A stretch of 64,000 bases of DNA from Sphingopyxis fribergensis (GTDB lineage Bacteria; Pseudomonadota; Alphaproteobacteria; Sphingomonadales; Sphingomonadaceae). A program made the translations under genes and the position numbers. The notes under the pieces are model-generated. The model saw only the letters and a list, made by a program, of their open reading frames with translations, was not told the origin of the DNA and ran no database searches. Positions 53,759-61,757 of this stretch are shown here, piece by piece (position 1 is the first letter of the stretch; each line of letters starts with the position of its first letter). The stretch spans positions 720,501 to 784,500 of the forward strand of contig NZ_CP009122.1 of assembly GCF_000803645.1 (NCBI RefSeq), read 5' to 3'.

Positions 53759-53785
53759 TTGCAATAACCGGCGGCGCGCTATAGA
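53759..53785 (+). promoter_or_regulatory. Candidate promoter of tRNA-Gln
   Basis: TTGCAA (53759-53764), 15 nt, TATAGA (53780-53785) lie 21 nt before the tRNA. The -10 box sits in a perfect palindrome GGCGCGCT-ATAG-AGCGCGCC (53773-53792). The spacer is shorter than usual, so this is tentative. Confidence 0.4.
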
Positions 53786-53806
53786 GCGCGCCTCGCACCG
53801 GCCCGT

Positions 53807-53881
53807 TGGGGCGTCGCCAAGTGGTAAGGCAGCGGCTTTTGATGCCGCCATTCGCAGGTTCGAATCCTGCCGCCCCAGCCA
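53807..53881 (+). tRNA. tRNA-Gln (anticodon TTG)
   Basis: A 75-nt cloverleaf. Acceptor TGGGGCG pairs with CGCCCCA, discriminator G and encoded CCA. D arm CGCCAAGTGGTAAGGC, anticodon arm GCGGC-TTTTGAT-GCCGC with anticodon TTG reading CAA, and T arm GCAGG-TTCGAAT-CCTGC. All stems are perfect. Confidence 0.97.
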
Positions 53882-54095
53882 GCCGGTGTTATCTCCTGCA
53901 GTCATGCTGAGGGCGCGGGGTCGCCTTGGATGCGTGCCGCGCGCCCGCTGGTCCTCCATTTTTTACCAACAAGCGAATGGGGCGGCCGTTGCACCGATTG
54001 CCGTATTTCTTTCCGGCGCGCGGCCAGCGCTGTTCACTTTGCCGGCAACTCTAGCCGAATGGGTCGCAATGGCTAGAAGCTGGAGGGACCTTTGG

Positions 54096-54121
54096 GGAAC
54101 AGTGTCGCCCCGCGTATCGTT
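54096..54121 (+). promoter_or_regulatory. EcfG-type general stress promoter for the antiporter gene
   Basis: GGAAC (54096-54100), 17 nt, CGTT (54118-54121) match the EcfG consensus. The predicted start of transcription is near 54130, which fits the antiporter start at 54155 and rules out longer N-terminal extensions. Confidence 0.65.
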
Positions 54122-54154
54122 TCCCTTTCTTCTCTCAGCGCCATTGCAGGATCA

Positions 54155-55420
54155 ATGAACGAACAACCCTTCTTCGGTTTGAGCAGCTATCATCTGGGGA
54201 TGGCGCTTGTCGGCGCTGGCATCATCGCCGCATTCTGGCTCCCCCGCTTTCTCTCCGGGCGCGAGCCCGCGGCGTCGGCGCTGTTGATCCTGTTCGGCAT
54301 CGCGATGCATTGGATACTTCCCGACGTATCGCAGGCGCTGGACCCGCGCGATGCGCCGCTGTTTTGGGAGCTGGCCAGCGAGCTCGCGGTTATAGTTGCG
54401 CTGTTCGGTACGGGCATCCGGATCGACAATGTGACCGATTATCGGCGGTGGCGGCCGACGATCAGGCTTCTGGCGATCGCGATGCCGCTCACTATCGCCG
54501 CTGTCGCCTTCATGGGGTTCGCCTTTGCCGGGATGACCCTCGCCGGTGCGCTGGTTCTCGGCGCGGTGCTGGCGCCGACCGACCCGGTGCTCGCGGGCGA
54601 AGTGCAGGTCGGGCCGCCGACCGAAGGCGGCGAGCATCCAGTGCGCTTTGCACTCACCACCGAAGCGGGCCTGAACGATGGCCTTGCATTCCCCTTCGTC
54701 TATCTGGGGCTGCTCGCCGGCACGTCGGGTTTTTCGGCCGCGATGCTCGGCGAATGGCTGCTTCTCGATGTTCTTTATCGCATCACCATCGGCTGCCTCG
54801 GCGGTGCCGCTGTCGGCTGGGTGCTGGCGCGCGTCCTGTTTACCATCCCGCGTGGCAATGTCCTTGCCGACACGGCGTCCGGCGTCTTGGCGATCGCGGG
54901 GGTCCTTCTCTGTTACGGCGCAACCGAGCTTGCTGAAGGTTACGGCTTTATCGCCTGTTTCGTCGCGGGCGTCGTCCTTCGCCGGGTCGAAGCCGAGCAT
55001 GAGTTCCACGGCAAGCTTCATGGCTTCAACGAAGCGATCGAACTGGCACTGACCGCGCTTCTCCTCATTCTCATCGGCGCCACCTTTCCTCGCCTCTTCG
55101 GCGAACTCGACTGGGCGCACGCAGGAATTGCGCTCGCTTTGCTGTTTGTCGTGCGGCCCCTGGCCGGCTGGATCAGCCTGCTGCGAACCGGGCCGCCGCC
55201 GGCCGATCGGCTCGTGATCGCTTTCTATGGTGTCCGGGGCATCGGCTCGATCTATTACCTTGGCTATGCGGCCAGCCATCTGGAACTGGTGAACGAGGGG
55301 CAGCTCTGGGCGACGATTGCGCTCACGATCCTGTTGTCGACCGTTGTTCACGGCTTCACCGCGGGCCCTGTCGTCGACCATATTGTAAGGCGCCGACAGG
55401 CAGGGGACATCCAGAGCTAA
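54155..55420 (+). CDS. Cation/proton antiporter, NhaP/CPA1 type
   Basis: A 421-residue inner membrane antiporter with about 12-13 membrane segments. The core LGAVLAPTDPVLAGEVQVGP carries the TDP motif of the CPA1 family, and the paired acidic site is in LTTEAGLNDGLAFPFVYLGL. AFYGVRGIGSIYYLGYA near the end is also typical. No cytosolic C-terminal domain. It should exchange Na+ or K+ for protons. ATG 54155 follows GCAGGATCA; an EcfG-type promoter 34 nt upstream suggests induction in stress. Confidence 0.88.
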   Translation: MNEQPFFGLSSYHLGMALVGAGIIAAFWLPRFLSGREPAASALLILFGIAMHWILPDVSQALDPRDAPLFWELASELAVIVALFGTGIRIDNVTDYRRWRPTIRLLAIAMPLTIAAVAFMGFAFAGMTLAGALVLGAVLAPTDPVLAGEVQVGPPTEGGEHPVRFALTTEAGLNDGLAFPFVYLGLLAGTSGFSAAMLGEWLLLDVLYRITIGCLGGAAVGWVLARVLFTIPRGNVLADTASGVLAIAGVLLCYGATELAEGYGFIACFVAGVVLRRVEAEHEFHGKLHGFNEAIELALTALLLILIGATFPRLFGELDWAHAGIALALLFVVRPLAGWISLLRTGPPPADRLVIAFYGVRGIGSIYYLGYAASHLELVNEGQLWATIALTILLSTVVHGFTAGPVVDHIVRRRQAGDIQS

Positions 55421-55604
55421 TAAGCGAATCAATATTGTCCTAGAGAGAGCGCTCAGGATTGCATCTGAACGTCCGCGCTCCTCGCTTTCGGCACAAGAGC
55501 GGTAAGTCTCCTAACGGCCAATCTCTGCCGAGAGTCGCAGATATCTCCGACACCAAACCCCAATTCTGTCCGAAGGCGCCGCACCGCTGTATCCACGAAA
55601 TGTG

Positions 55605-56096
55605 CTATTCGCCGTTGCCACCGTCACGCACGGCGGGCCTCTCCTTTTGGAACCCATGCATGCCGAGCCACCATTGCAGCGCGATGATCGCACCCTTCGC
55701 GGGCTGAAGGAAGGCTATCATCAGCGCGAGCATCAGCGGGACGATGATGGCGGCCAGTGCGGGCAGCGGCAGCGCTGTTTCCTGAACAAGCGCGATGATG
55801 ACCGGCGCCATGATGTGGCCGGTGAGGAAGATCGACACATAGGCCGGAAAATCGTCGGCTTGCTGACGCGTCCAGTCCTGGGCGCAGTGAGGGCAGTGCG
55901 CGACTGGCTTAAGGAAGCGGGTAAATAGTCTCGCCTTGTTGCAGCGGGGGCAGCGACCTAAAATGCCGCGGACGACTGCCTCGCGGCCCGTGGCGGGGAG
56001 TGCGGGGCACGCATCTTCAGGGACATGGTCGGGCGAGGGGGGAGGCGCCTTCCTCACGATCGGCCGGTCGAAGGGCGTCTGCATGAAATCGGGCAT
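55605..56096 (-). CDS. DUF983 family membrane protein
   Basis: A 163-residue protein: a Cys4 zinc-ribbon-like segment near the middle (RCPRCNKARLF and VAHCPHCAQDW) is followed by two membrane segments (FPAYVSIFLTGHIMAPVIIA and LAAIIVPLMLALMIAFLQP). DUF983 proteins often accompany cytochrome c oxidase genes, which are not here. Function unknown. It is divergent from the XRE-SulP unit. Confidence 0.85.
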   Translation of the reverse strand: MPDFMQTPFDRPIVRKAPPPSPDHVPEDACPALPATGREAVVRGILGRCPRCNKARLFTRFLKPVAHCPHCAQDWTRQQADDFPAYVSIFLTGHIMAPVIIALVQETALPLPALAAIIVPLMLALMIAFLQPAKGAIIALQWWLGMHGFQKERPAVRDGGNGE

Positions 56097-56150
56097 CGGC
56101 TATGCCCGCTGCTCGCGTCTGGACGGCGCGTGATTTGATCGATTGCTTAG

Positions 56151-56180
56151 CATCATCCATATATACAGTATTAGATGATG
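56151..56180 (+). promoter_or_regulatory. Inverted repeat before the XRE-SulP genes
   Basis: CATCATC (56151-56157) and GATGATG (56174-56180) flank a 16-nt AT-rich spacer containing TATATACAGTATTA. It is 45 nt before the XRE gene in an otherwise GC-rich region. It may be the operator of that regulator. AAGGAG follows at the ribosome site. Confidence 0.4.
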
Positions 56181-56224
56181 GTGTTAAGATTGATAAATGA
56201 TGTCTGAAACGTCAAGGAGCTGAT

Positions 56225-56545
56225 ATGATCACGTCGCAGCAGATGCGCGCCGCGCGTGCCCTTCTCGGGATCGACCAGCGGGAGCTCGCTGAACTGGCAG
56301 GCCTTTCGCTTCCGACCATCCAGCGCATGGAAGCGTCCAATGGCCAGGTTCGCGGCGTCGTCGATACGCTGGTGAAGGTGATCGGCGCGCTTGAAAGCAA
56401 CGGCATCGAACTGCTTGGCGAATATTCTTCGAGCGCCGGGACGGGACGCGGTGTGCGATTGCGCGAAGCGGCTGAAACCGATCTTAAGCGGCCCGGGCGC
56501 GGGCTTCTTTCCGCCAAATTTCCGAGCCGGCCCGAAATTCGGTGA
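56225..56545 (+). CDS. XRE family transcriptional regulator
   Basis: A 106-residue protein with an N-terminal helix-turn-helix (ARALLGIDQRELAELAGLSL, then PTIQRMEASNGQVRGVVDTL) and a short basic C-terminal tail. AAGGAG lies 6 nt before the start. Its stop overlaps the GTG start of the SulP transporter gene (GTGA), so regulator and transporter are coupled. XRE-SulP pairs of this kind are frequent in alphaproteobacteria. Repression of its own operon is likely but inferred. Confidence 0.87.
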   Translation: MITSQQMRAARALLGIDQRELAELAGLSLPTIQRMEASNGQVRGVVDTLVKVIGALESNGIELLGEYSSSAGTGRGVRLREAAETDLKRPGRGLLSAKFPSRPEIR

Positions 56546-58194
56546 AACCCGAGGCCTATACGCCGAAGCTTCTGACGGTCTTTCGCGAGGGTTATTCCGC
56601 CGCCACCTTCCGCGCCGATGCGATCGCCGGCCTGACTGTCGCGATCGTTGCGCTACCGCTCGCCATGGCGCTCGGCATCGCCAGCGGGGCGTCGCCCGAC
56701 AAGGGGCTGATTACCGCGGTCGTCGCGGGCTTCCTGATCTCGGCGCTCGGTGGATCGCGCGTCCAGGTCGGCGGGCCGACCGGCGCCTTCGTCGTCGTGA
56801 TCTTCAATGTGATCGCGATCCATGGCTATGACGGGTTGCTCGTCGCCACTTTCCTCGCGGGACTTATCCTGATCATCGCCGGGGTGCTGCGGCTCGGCCA
56901 GATGATCAAATATATCCCGCATCCGGTCATGACGGGTTTCACCGCGGGCATAGCGGTCATCATCGCCTCGAGCCAGGTCAAGGATTTCCTCGGGCTTACT
57001 ATCGACAAGGTGCCCGCCGATTTCCTTCCCAAATGGCAGGCTTATCTGGGGGCGTTGCCGAGTGCTAGCTGGGCCGCCATCGGCGTCGGCGTCGGCGCCC
57101 TCGCGATTATTATCTGCCTTCGCAAGCTGGCACCGCGACTTCCCGGCTTCCTGATCGCCGTGGTGGCCAGCTCGTTCGTCGTGGTGCTGTTGAAGCTTCC
57201 GATCGAAACGGTCGGCTCGCGCTTTCCGGACATGCCGGCGGGCCTGCCGATGCCGTCTTTCCCGGAGATTTCATTCGCGAAGATCACGGCCGTCCTGCCG
57301 TCGGCCTTCACCATCGCCTTTCTCGCCGGGATCGAGGCGCTGCTCTCGGCGGTTGTCGCCGACGGAATGGCCGGAACGCGGCACCGCTCGAACCAGGAAC
57401 TGATCGGGCAGGGCGTTGCCAATATCGGCTCGGCGCTGTTTGGTGGTCTTCCTGCCACGGGGGCGATCGCCCGCACCGCGACCAATATCCGTTCAGGCGC
57501 GAAGACCCCCGTCGCGGGCATCCTGCACGCGGTCTTCTTGCTGCTGTTCATCCTCTTCGGCACCGACCTGATGGCCTATGTGCCGATGGCGACGCTCGCC
57601 GCGATCCTGTTCATGGTCGCTTGGGGCATGAGCGAATATCAGCGCTTCCTCGCCTTGCTCCGCATGCCGAACAGCGATCGGGCGGTGCTACTGCTCACCT
57701 TCGGGCTGACGGTGCTCGTCGACCTGACGGTCGCGATCGGTGTCGGTGTGACGCTCGCGTCGCTGCTGTTCATGGCGCGCATGGCTGAGATGGTCGAAGT
57801 GGATGGCAGTGGCAAGCGCGATACCGAACTCGATGCCGAGGATCTCGACCAGCGCGATGATTTGCCGCCGGGGGTGGAAGTGTTCCGGATAACCGGTCCC
57901 TTCTTCTTTGGCGTTGCGGGCGAATTGCTCGACACGCTGCGCCGGGTGGGGCAATCGCCGCGCGTCATCATCCTGCGCATGCGGCTCGTGCCGCTTCTCG
58001 ACGCGAGCGGCGCGCAGGCGCTTGAAGAATTTGTCGAGCAGGCGCGGATCGCTGGAGCGCGGGTCATCCTGTCCGGCGTGCAACCGCAGCCCCGTTCGAT
58101 GCTCGATCGCGTCGGACTTGGTGAAACGTCGGCCAAGCTCTCGCACGCGGTCGATTATGCGCGCGCGCAGTCACTCGCGGTCGAGCTGCTCTAG
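56542..58194 (+). CDS. SulP family inorganic anion transporter
   Basis: A 550-residue membrane transporter with about 12-14 segments and a C-terminal STAS domain (about 440-545, with VIILRMRLVPLLDASGAQAL). Signatures: AGLTVAIVALPLAMALGIAS, VQVGGPTGAFVVVIFNVIA, NQELIGQGVANIGSALFGGL and PATGAIARTATNIRSGAKTP. Substrates in the family include sulfate, bicarbonate and dicarboxylates. The GTG start overlaps the XRE stop. Nothing nearby points to sulfur metabolism, so bicarbonate or sulfate are equally possible. Confidence 0.9.
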   Translation: MKPEAYTPKLLTVFREGYSAATFRADAIAGLTVAIVALPLAMALGIASGASPDKGLITAVVAGFLISALGGSRVQVGGPTGAFVVVIFNVIAIHGYDGLLVATFLAGLILIIAGVLRLGQMIKYIPHPVMTGFTAGIAVIIASSQVKDFLGLTIDKVPADFLPKWQAYLGALPSASWAAIGVGVGALAIIICLRKLAPRLPGFLIAVVASSFVVVLLKLPIETVGSRFPDMPAGLPMPSFPEISFAKITAVLPSAFTIAFLAGIEALLSAVVADGMAGTRHRSNQELIGQGVANIGSALFGGLPATGAIARTATNIRSGAKTPVAGILHAVFLLLFILFGTDLMAYVPMATLAAILFMVAWGMSEYQRFLALLRMPNSDRAVLLLTFGLTVLVDLTVAIGVGVTLASLLFMARMAEMVEVDGSGKRDTELDAEDLDQRDDLPPGVEVFRITGPFFFGVAGELLDTLRRVGQSPRVIILRMRLVPLLDASGAQALEEFVEQARIAGARVILSGVQPQPRSMLDRVGLGETSAKLSHAVDYARAQSLAVELL

Positions 58195-58246
58195 AAAACA
58201 TGAACGCGGCGGGGGCTCCGTTGAAGCGAGGACGGGAATATTGACC

Positions 58247-58916
58247 ATGCCCAATGTTCAAGCGCCATTCCAGCGCGGCTTGCTATGGCTTGCGTTTTCC
58301 GCGACGGCGCTCGCCGGTTTTGTCGATGCCCTCGGTTTTCTGGCGTTCGGCGGCCTGTTTCTCGCCTCGCCCGACGCGAACAGCATCGTTGCCGCGGTCG
58401 CTGGCCGATGGCAGCCGCGTTGCATTACATGCCGGCGGTGCCGTCCTGGCCCTGCTTTCGGGAGTCGTGCTGACCAGCTTGATCACCAGTCGCTCGACGC
58501 GCTTCCGGCGCAGCGTCGCGCTGCTGGTGGCCGGCCTGTTCCTGGGTTGCGGTTTCGTCCTCCTTCACGCTGGCCCGGCTTATGGGGCCATCCTCCTCAT
58601 CGCTTCGGCAATGGGCGCGGCCCATTGCTTGTTCGAACAGGATGCGGCGCCGCTCCGCGACACCTTGCTGCCCTCGGTCCAGGCGGTGCGTCTGGGCGAG
58701 GCACTCGCCGCTGGCAGGCTGCGCGAGACAAGGCGGTCACTGGCCTTCTGGCTCGTTTTCGTCGTCGGTGGGATGCTTGGCGCCGGTGCTTGGTTCCTGA
58801 CCGACCGCTGGGCGCTCGTCCTGGCCGCGGGCTTCGCCTTTTGCGCGGCGATCGGCGCGCGACAACTCGAGCGGTTTCGATCGACCGACGGACCGTCCAA
58901 CCCCAATGGAGCATGA
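58247..58916 (+). pseudogene. DUF1275 (YoaK-like) membrane protein, frameshifted
   Basis: The reading begins MPNVQAPFQRGLLWLAFSAT and runs through GFVDALGFLAFGGLFLAS to about 58405. It then continues one frame later with DGSRVALHAGGAVLALLSGV and LLVAGLFLGCGFVLLHAG to the stop at 58916. Dropping one C of the CC at 58405-58406 joins the two parts into a normal DUF1275 protein of about 222 residues with six membrane segments. Either the gene is broken in this strain or the base is a sequence error. Confidence 0.75.
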
Positions 58917-58917
58917 A

Positions 58918-59001
58918 ATGACCAGCGATAATGATTATGTCTATGACGAGGAAAGCGGCGAGTGGATGCCGGCCTCGCCGAAAGATCGAATATCCGGTTG
59001 A
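58918..59001 (+). CDS. 27-residue acidic microprotein
   Basis: The peptide MTSDNDYVYDEESGEWMPAS ends PKDRISG. GGAG lies 6 nt before the ATG, and the start is one base after the stop of the DUF1275 gene, so it may be translated by coupling. Acidic YDEESGEW motifs like this occur in short sphingomonad proteins, as far as I recall. No function can be given. It is too short to be certain. Confidence 0.45.
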   Translation: MTSDNDYVYDEESGEWMPASPKDRISG

Positions 59002-59149
59002 GGCCCGATGATTGGGCGCTCGGCACCGCTCGCACCCCGGAAGATTTGGCGATGCCGGGCGAAAGGCGCCCGCGCGAAAACCGGATCGACCTAGATCAAC
59101 CGGCTCGATGGCTCCGGGCCTCGACGATAAGAAACATGGTGCTTGTCAC

Positions 59150-59728
59150 ATGACCTCCCAGCCCAGCCTCAAACCAACGACGCGGAGCGGTGAATTCTAT
59201 TTGGCCCGCATGCAGGCGTGCCAGGCGGAGGCGAGCGCGACAGCGCTGCCCAATGCCACGCCCGTTGCCGATGCTGCGGCGCCGACCGACGCTGCTGGCT
59301 ATATCGCGAAAGCGGGTGCGGGTGATCTTTGGGAAATCGAGTCTTCCAAGACGCTGATCGCCAAGTCTACGAAAGACGATGTGAAGGCCTTTGCGCGGAT
59401 GATGATCGATCAGCACGGAAAATCGACTGCGAAAGTCAAGGCGGCCGCCGCGACAGCCGCGCTGCCGGTCCCGGCCCCGGTCCTCGACAGCAGCCAACTG
59501 GCTATGCTCGACGAAATCAAAAAGGCCGACCCGGCGACCATCGACGACATCTACCTGCGTCATCAGCAGACCGCGCACGACGCGGCGCTTGCTTTGCACC
59601 GCAGTTACGCGACCAATGGCGATACCGATAACCTCAAGAAAGCGGCCGGAGAAATCGCGCCGGTGGTCGAGACGCATATCGCCGATCTTGCCAAGCTCGG
59701 CCAGGCGGAGGCCGCAAATGCCCAGTGA
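59150..59728 (+). CDS. DUF4142 domain protein lacking a signal peptide
   Basis: A 192-residue protein. The DUF4142 helical domain covers about residues 45-190 (AGYIAKAGAGDLWEIESSKT, DDVKAFARMMIDQHGKSTAK, IYLRHQQTAHDAALALHRSY). Family members are normally exported, but residues 1-40 here are polar with no hydrophobic leader, and no ribosome site is seen before the ATG. The N-terminus may have been lost, or the protein acts in the cytosol. The next gene overlaps its end by 11 nt. Confidence 0.75.
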   Translation: MTSQPSLKPTTRSGEFYLARMQACQAEASATALPNATPVADAAAPTDAAGYIAKAGAGDLWEIESSKTLIAKSTKDDVKAFARMMIDQHGKSTAKVKAAAATAALPVPAPVLDSSQLAMLDEIKKADPATIDDIYLRHQQTAHDAALALHRSYATNGDTDNLKKAAGEIAPVVETHIADLAKLGQAEAANAQ

Positions 59729-60086
59729 CACGACGCCGCGCCGCCCGCTCGGCGACGCCCGCTCCGATGCCGACCCCAAGGATCGGGCGCCCACGCCGGG
59801 TTCGCTCAAGCAGGCGGATGTCCAGAACCGCGAGAATGTCGGAACGGTGACGCCCGAGGACTATCCGCATGATCAGCGCGCCAAGCTCGACGAGGCCGGC
59901 CTGAACCGGGGCCGACGCGCCGGTACGGGAAGCGGACCGGCGACGGGCAGTGGGGCCGGCGCGGGTGGCAAGGGAAATGACGAGGATTATGACTCGGATC
60001 CGCAGAGCGGCGGCGGTGAGGCCGAAGTCCGCACCGATCATGGGCCCAAGACTGGCGGCGATGCGCCTGTTGGCGGCAGCCGCTAA
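59718..60086 (+). CDS. Hydrophilic disordered protein
   Basis: A 122-residue protein without hydrophobic segments, rich in Asp, Gly, Arg, Pro and Thr (SLKQADVQNRENVGTVTPED, YPHDQRAKLDEAGLNRGRR, then Gly/Ser/Ala repeats). It is probably unstructured, as in desiccation- or stress-linked hydrophilins, but no family is recognised. The start overlaps the DUF4142 gene by 11 nt, so they are co-translated. Confidence 0.6.
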   Translation: MPSDTTPRRPLGDARSDADPKDRAPTPGSLKQADVQNRENVGTVTPEDYPHDQRAKLDEAGLNRGRRAGTGSGPATGSGAGAGGKGNDEDYDSDPQSGGGEAEVRTDHGPKTGGDAPVGGSR

Positions 60087-60110
60087 GCTCGAGTTCGTCC
60101 GCGGCCGGCT

Positions 60111-60797
60111 TCAGGCCTGCTGAAGGCGAAGCGTATAGCCCCGAATGCGTTCGTCCTTCTTCCACGCGGCGACGAGCGAGAGCGCTTTCTTCTCGTCGAA
60201 ACCGTCGGCGACCGCCGCGAATTTGACCGTATCGCCAATGAGTGTCTCGTCGACGGTCAGCGCCTTCAGGCCATGTTCGTCGAGCAGGGCGCGAAATTCG
60301 TCGGCGTTGACGTCGGCATTTCGGTCATAGGTCGCGCTGAGCCTTGCGACCCGTCGCTGCGGCGCGTGCCGCTCGGTGATCGTGACGGCGGCGAGAACGA
60401 GGAGCGATGCGGCTGTACCAAACAGCGCAAGCTCGTAGAAACCGATTCCGAACAGCATCCCGAGCGTTGACGTCGTCCAGAGCGACGCGGCAGTCGTCAG
60501 TCCGCGGACGCTCAGCCCTTCGCGGAAGATGACGCCGCCGCACAGGAACCCGATGCCAGTCAAAATGCCATGCGCCATCCGCACGGGGTCGATCCGGATG
60601 ACCTCGCTCGGCGCATCGTTGAGCCACGCCATCTGGTGGACCGCGGCGAGCATCAACAGGCAGGAAGAGAGGGCGACGAGAATGTGCGTGCGCAGCCCCG
60701 CCGGGCTGGCGCGATATTCGCGTTCGGCACCGAGGATGGCGCCCGCGGCGATGGCGCCGACGATCGGCAGGAAAAGCCCGGAATCGAGAATGTTCAT
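60111..60797 (-). CDS. MgtC/SapB family membrane protein
   Basis: A 228-residue inner membrane protein. Four N-terminal segments include LPIVGAIAAGAILGAEREYR, LRTHILVALSSCLLMLAAVH, GILTGIGFLCGGVIFREGLS and TTAASLWTTSTLGMLFGIGF, the MgtC signature region. The C-terminal 75 residues form a soluble ACT-like domain. MgtC proteins aid survival at low Mg2+ and modulate ATP synthase in some pathogens. The start at 60797 (MNILDSG) follows the family. Convergent with the disordered-protein gene. Confidence 0.88.
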   Translation of the reverse strand: MNILDSGLFLPIVGAIAAGAILGAEREYRASPAGLRTHILVALSSCLLMLAAVHQMAWLNDAPSEVIRIDPVRMAHGILTGIGFLCGGVIFREGLSVRGLTTAASLWTTSTLGMLFGIGFYELALFGTAASLLVLAAVTITERHAPQRRVARLSATYDRNADVNADEFRALLDEHGLKALTVDETLIGDTVKFAAVADGFDEKKALSLVAAWKKDERIRGYTLRLQQA

Positions 60798-60935
60798 GCG
60801 CGATTTACGGTCGGGAGGCCCGAGAGTTCCGCTACGCCGAGGCGCATCATGCCTGTGGCTGTCGCGGCGGCGGAAAATCGTCGTAACATGGATTAATCGG
60901 CGCAACTTGGCTGGGTTGGCCTTCGTTTGCCGGTC

Positions 60936-61655
60936 ATGCTTTCAACGACCAATGACAATGATCATCCGCTCGCGCTGCGCTTCGCCGACTTCATCCGAGA
61001 CGTGGATTTTCCCTGCGTCGGCGCAAAGTCCGCGCTTGCCAAGCAGCAGATCCGCTTCGTCGTCGGGCGTGACCTCCGGTCGGCGTGGGACGATCTGCGC
61101 ATCTATCCCAACCTGCTCGACCTGGCGTGGTCCTACGCGCGCGAACCGTCGCTCTTCCAGTCGCTCGTCATATTGTTCGAAGAGGACAGCGATCTCGACG
61201 AAGCCGGTTTCGAGCGCTGCCTGTGGGAGCGGCTCGCCTCGCTCTCGAACAAGGACGATTGGCATGGCCAGACGCCCGATCCGCGCGTCAGCACGGATCC
61301 GTCCGATCCGCATTTCTCGCTCAGCTTTGGCGGCGAGGCTTTTTTCGTCGTCGGCCTGCACCCCCGCGCAAGCCGTCCGGCGCGACGCTTCGAACGCCCG
61401 GCGCTCGTCTTCAACCTTCACGGCCAGTTCGAGCAGCTGCGCGCCGCCGGCATGTACGACAAGATGCGCAGCACGATCATCGCGCGCGATATCGCACTTT
61501 CCGGCGAGGCGAACCCGATGCTCGCGGCCCATGGGACCGTGTCGGAAGCGCGGCAATATTCGGGGCGCGCCGTTGGCGACGACTGGCGTTGCCCGTTTTC
61601 GGGGCGCGCAGTCGCGAGCGTCGGGAACGGCGCGCTCGGCGGACGAGGCGATTAA
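60936..61655 (+). CDS. YqcI/YcgG family protein (GntA-like heme N-oxygenase family)
   Basis: A 239-residue soluble protein of the YqcI/YcgG family: RFADFIRDVDFPCVGAKSAL, RDLRSAWDDLRIYPNLLDLA, SFGGEAFFVVGLHPRASRPA, LVFNLHGQFEQLRAAGMYDK and a C-terminal AVGDDWRCPFSG. Members such as GntA of guanitoxin synthesis are heme-dependent N-hydroxylases acting on guanidino groups. Cys in DFPCVG and the WRCPF end are conserved. It faces the DUF1989 gene tail to tail; the two families often occur together. Confidence 0.82.
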   Translation: MLSTTNDNDHPLALRFADFIRDVDFPCVGAKSALAKQQIRFVVGRDLRSAWDDLRIYPNLLDLAWSYAREPSLFQSLVILFEEDSDLDEAGFERCLWERLASLSNKDDWHGQTPDPRVSTDPSDPHFSLSFGGEAFFVVGLHPRASRPARRFERPALVFNLHGQFEQLRAAGMYDKMRSTIIARDIALSGEANPMLAAHGTVSEARQYSGRAVGDDWRCPFSGRAVASVGNGALGGRGD

Positions 61656-61757
61656 TTGCCGGCCGGCTTGTGAGTTGCTCGAATTGATCTGGGTTGCGAC
61701 GATTGACGGAGGCTCCTTTGCGGATGGCTTCCGGCGACTTTCGCTCGTTATCGGGGA

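Noticed and set aside
55421..55604. Possible short genes between the antiporter and DUF983
   Set aside because: Only short frames without ribosome sites or family similarity; the composition looks non-coding.
60806..60830. EcfG-like GGAAC-N16-CGTA before mgtC (minus strand)
   Set aside because: The -10 box has CGTA instead of CGTT, and transcription would begin almost at the ATG. Too weak to list as a promoter.
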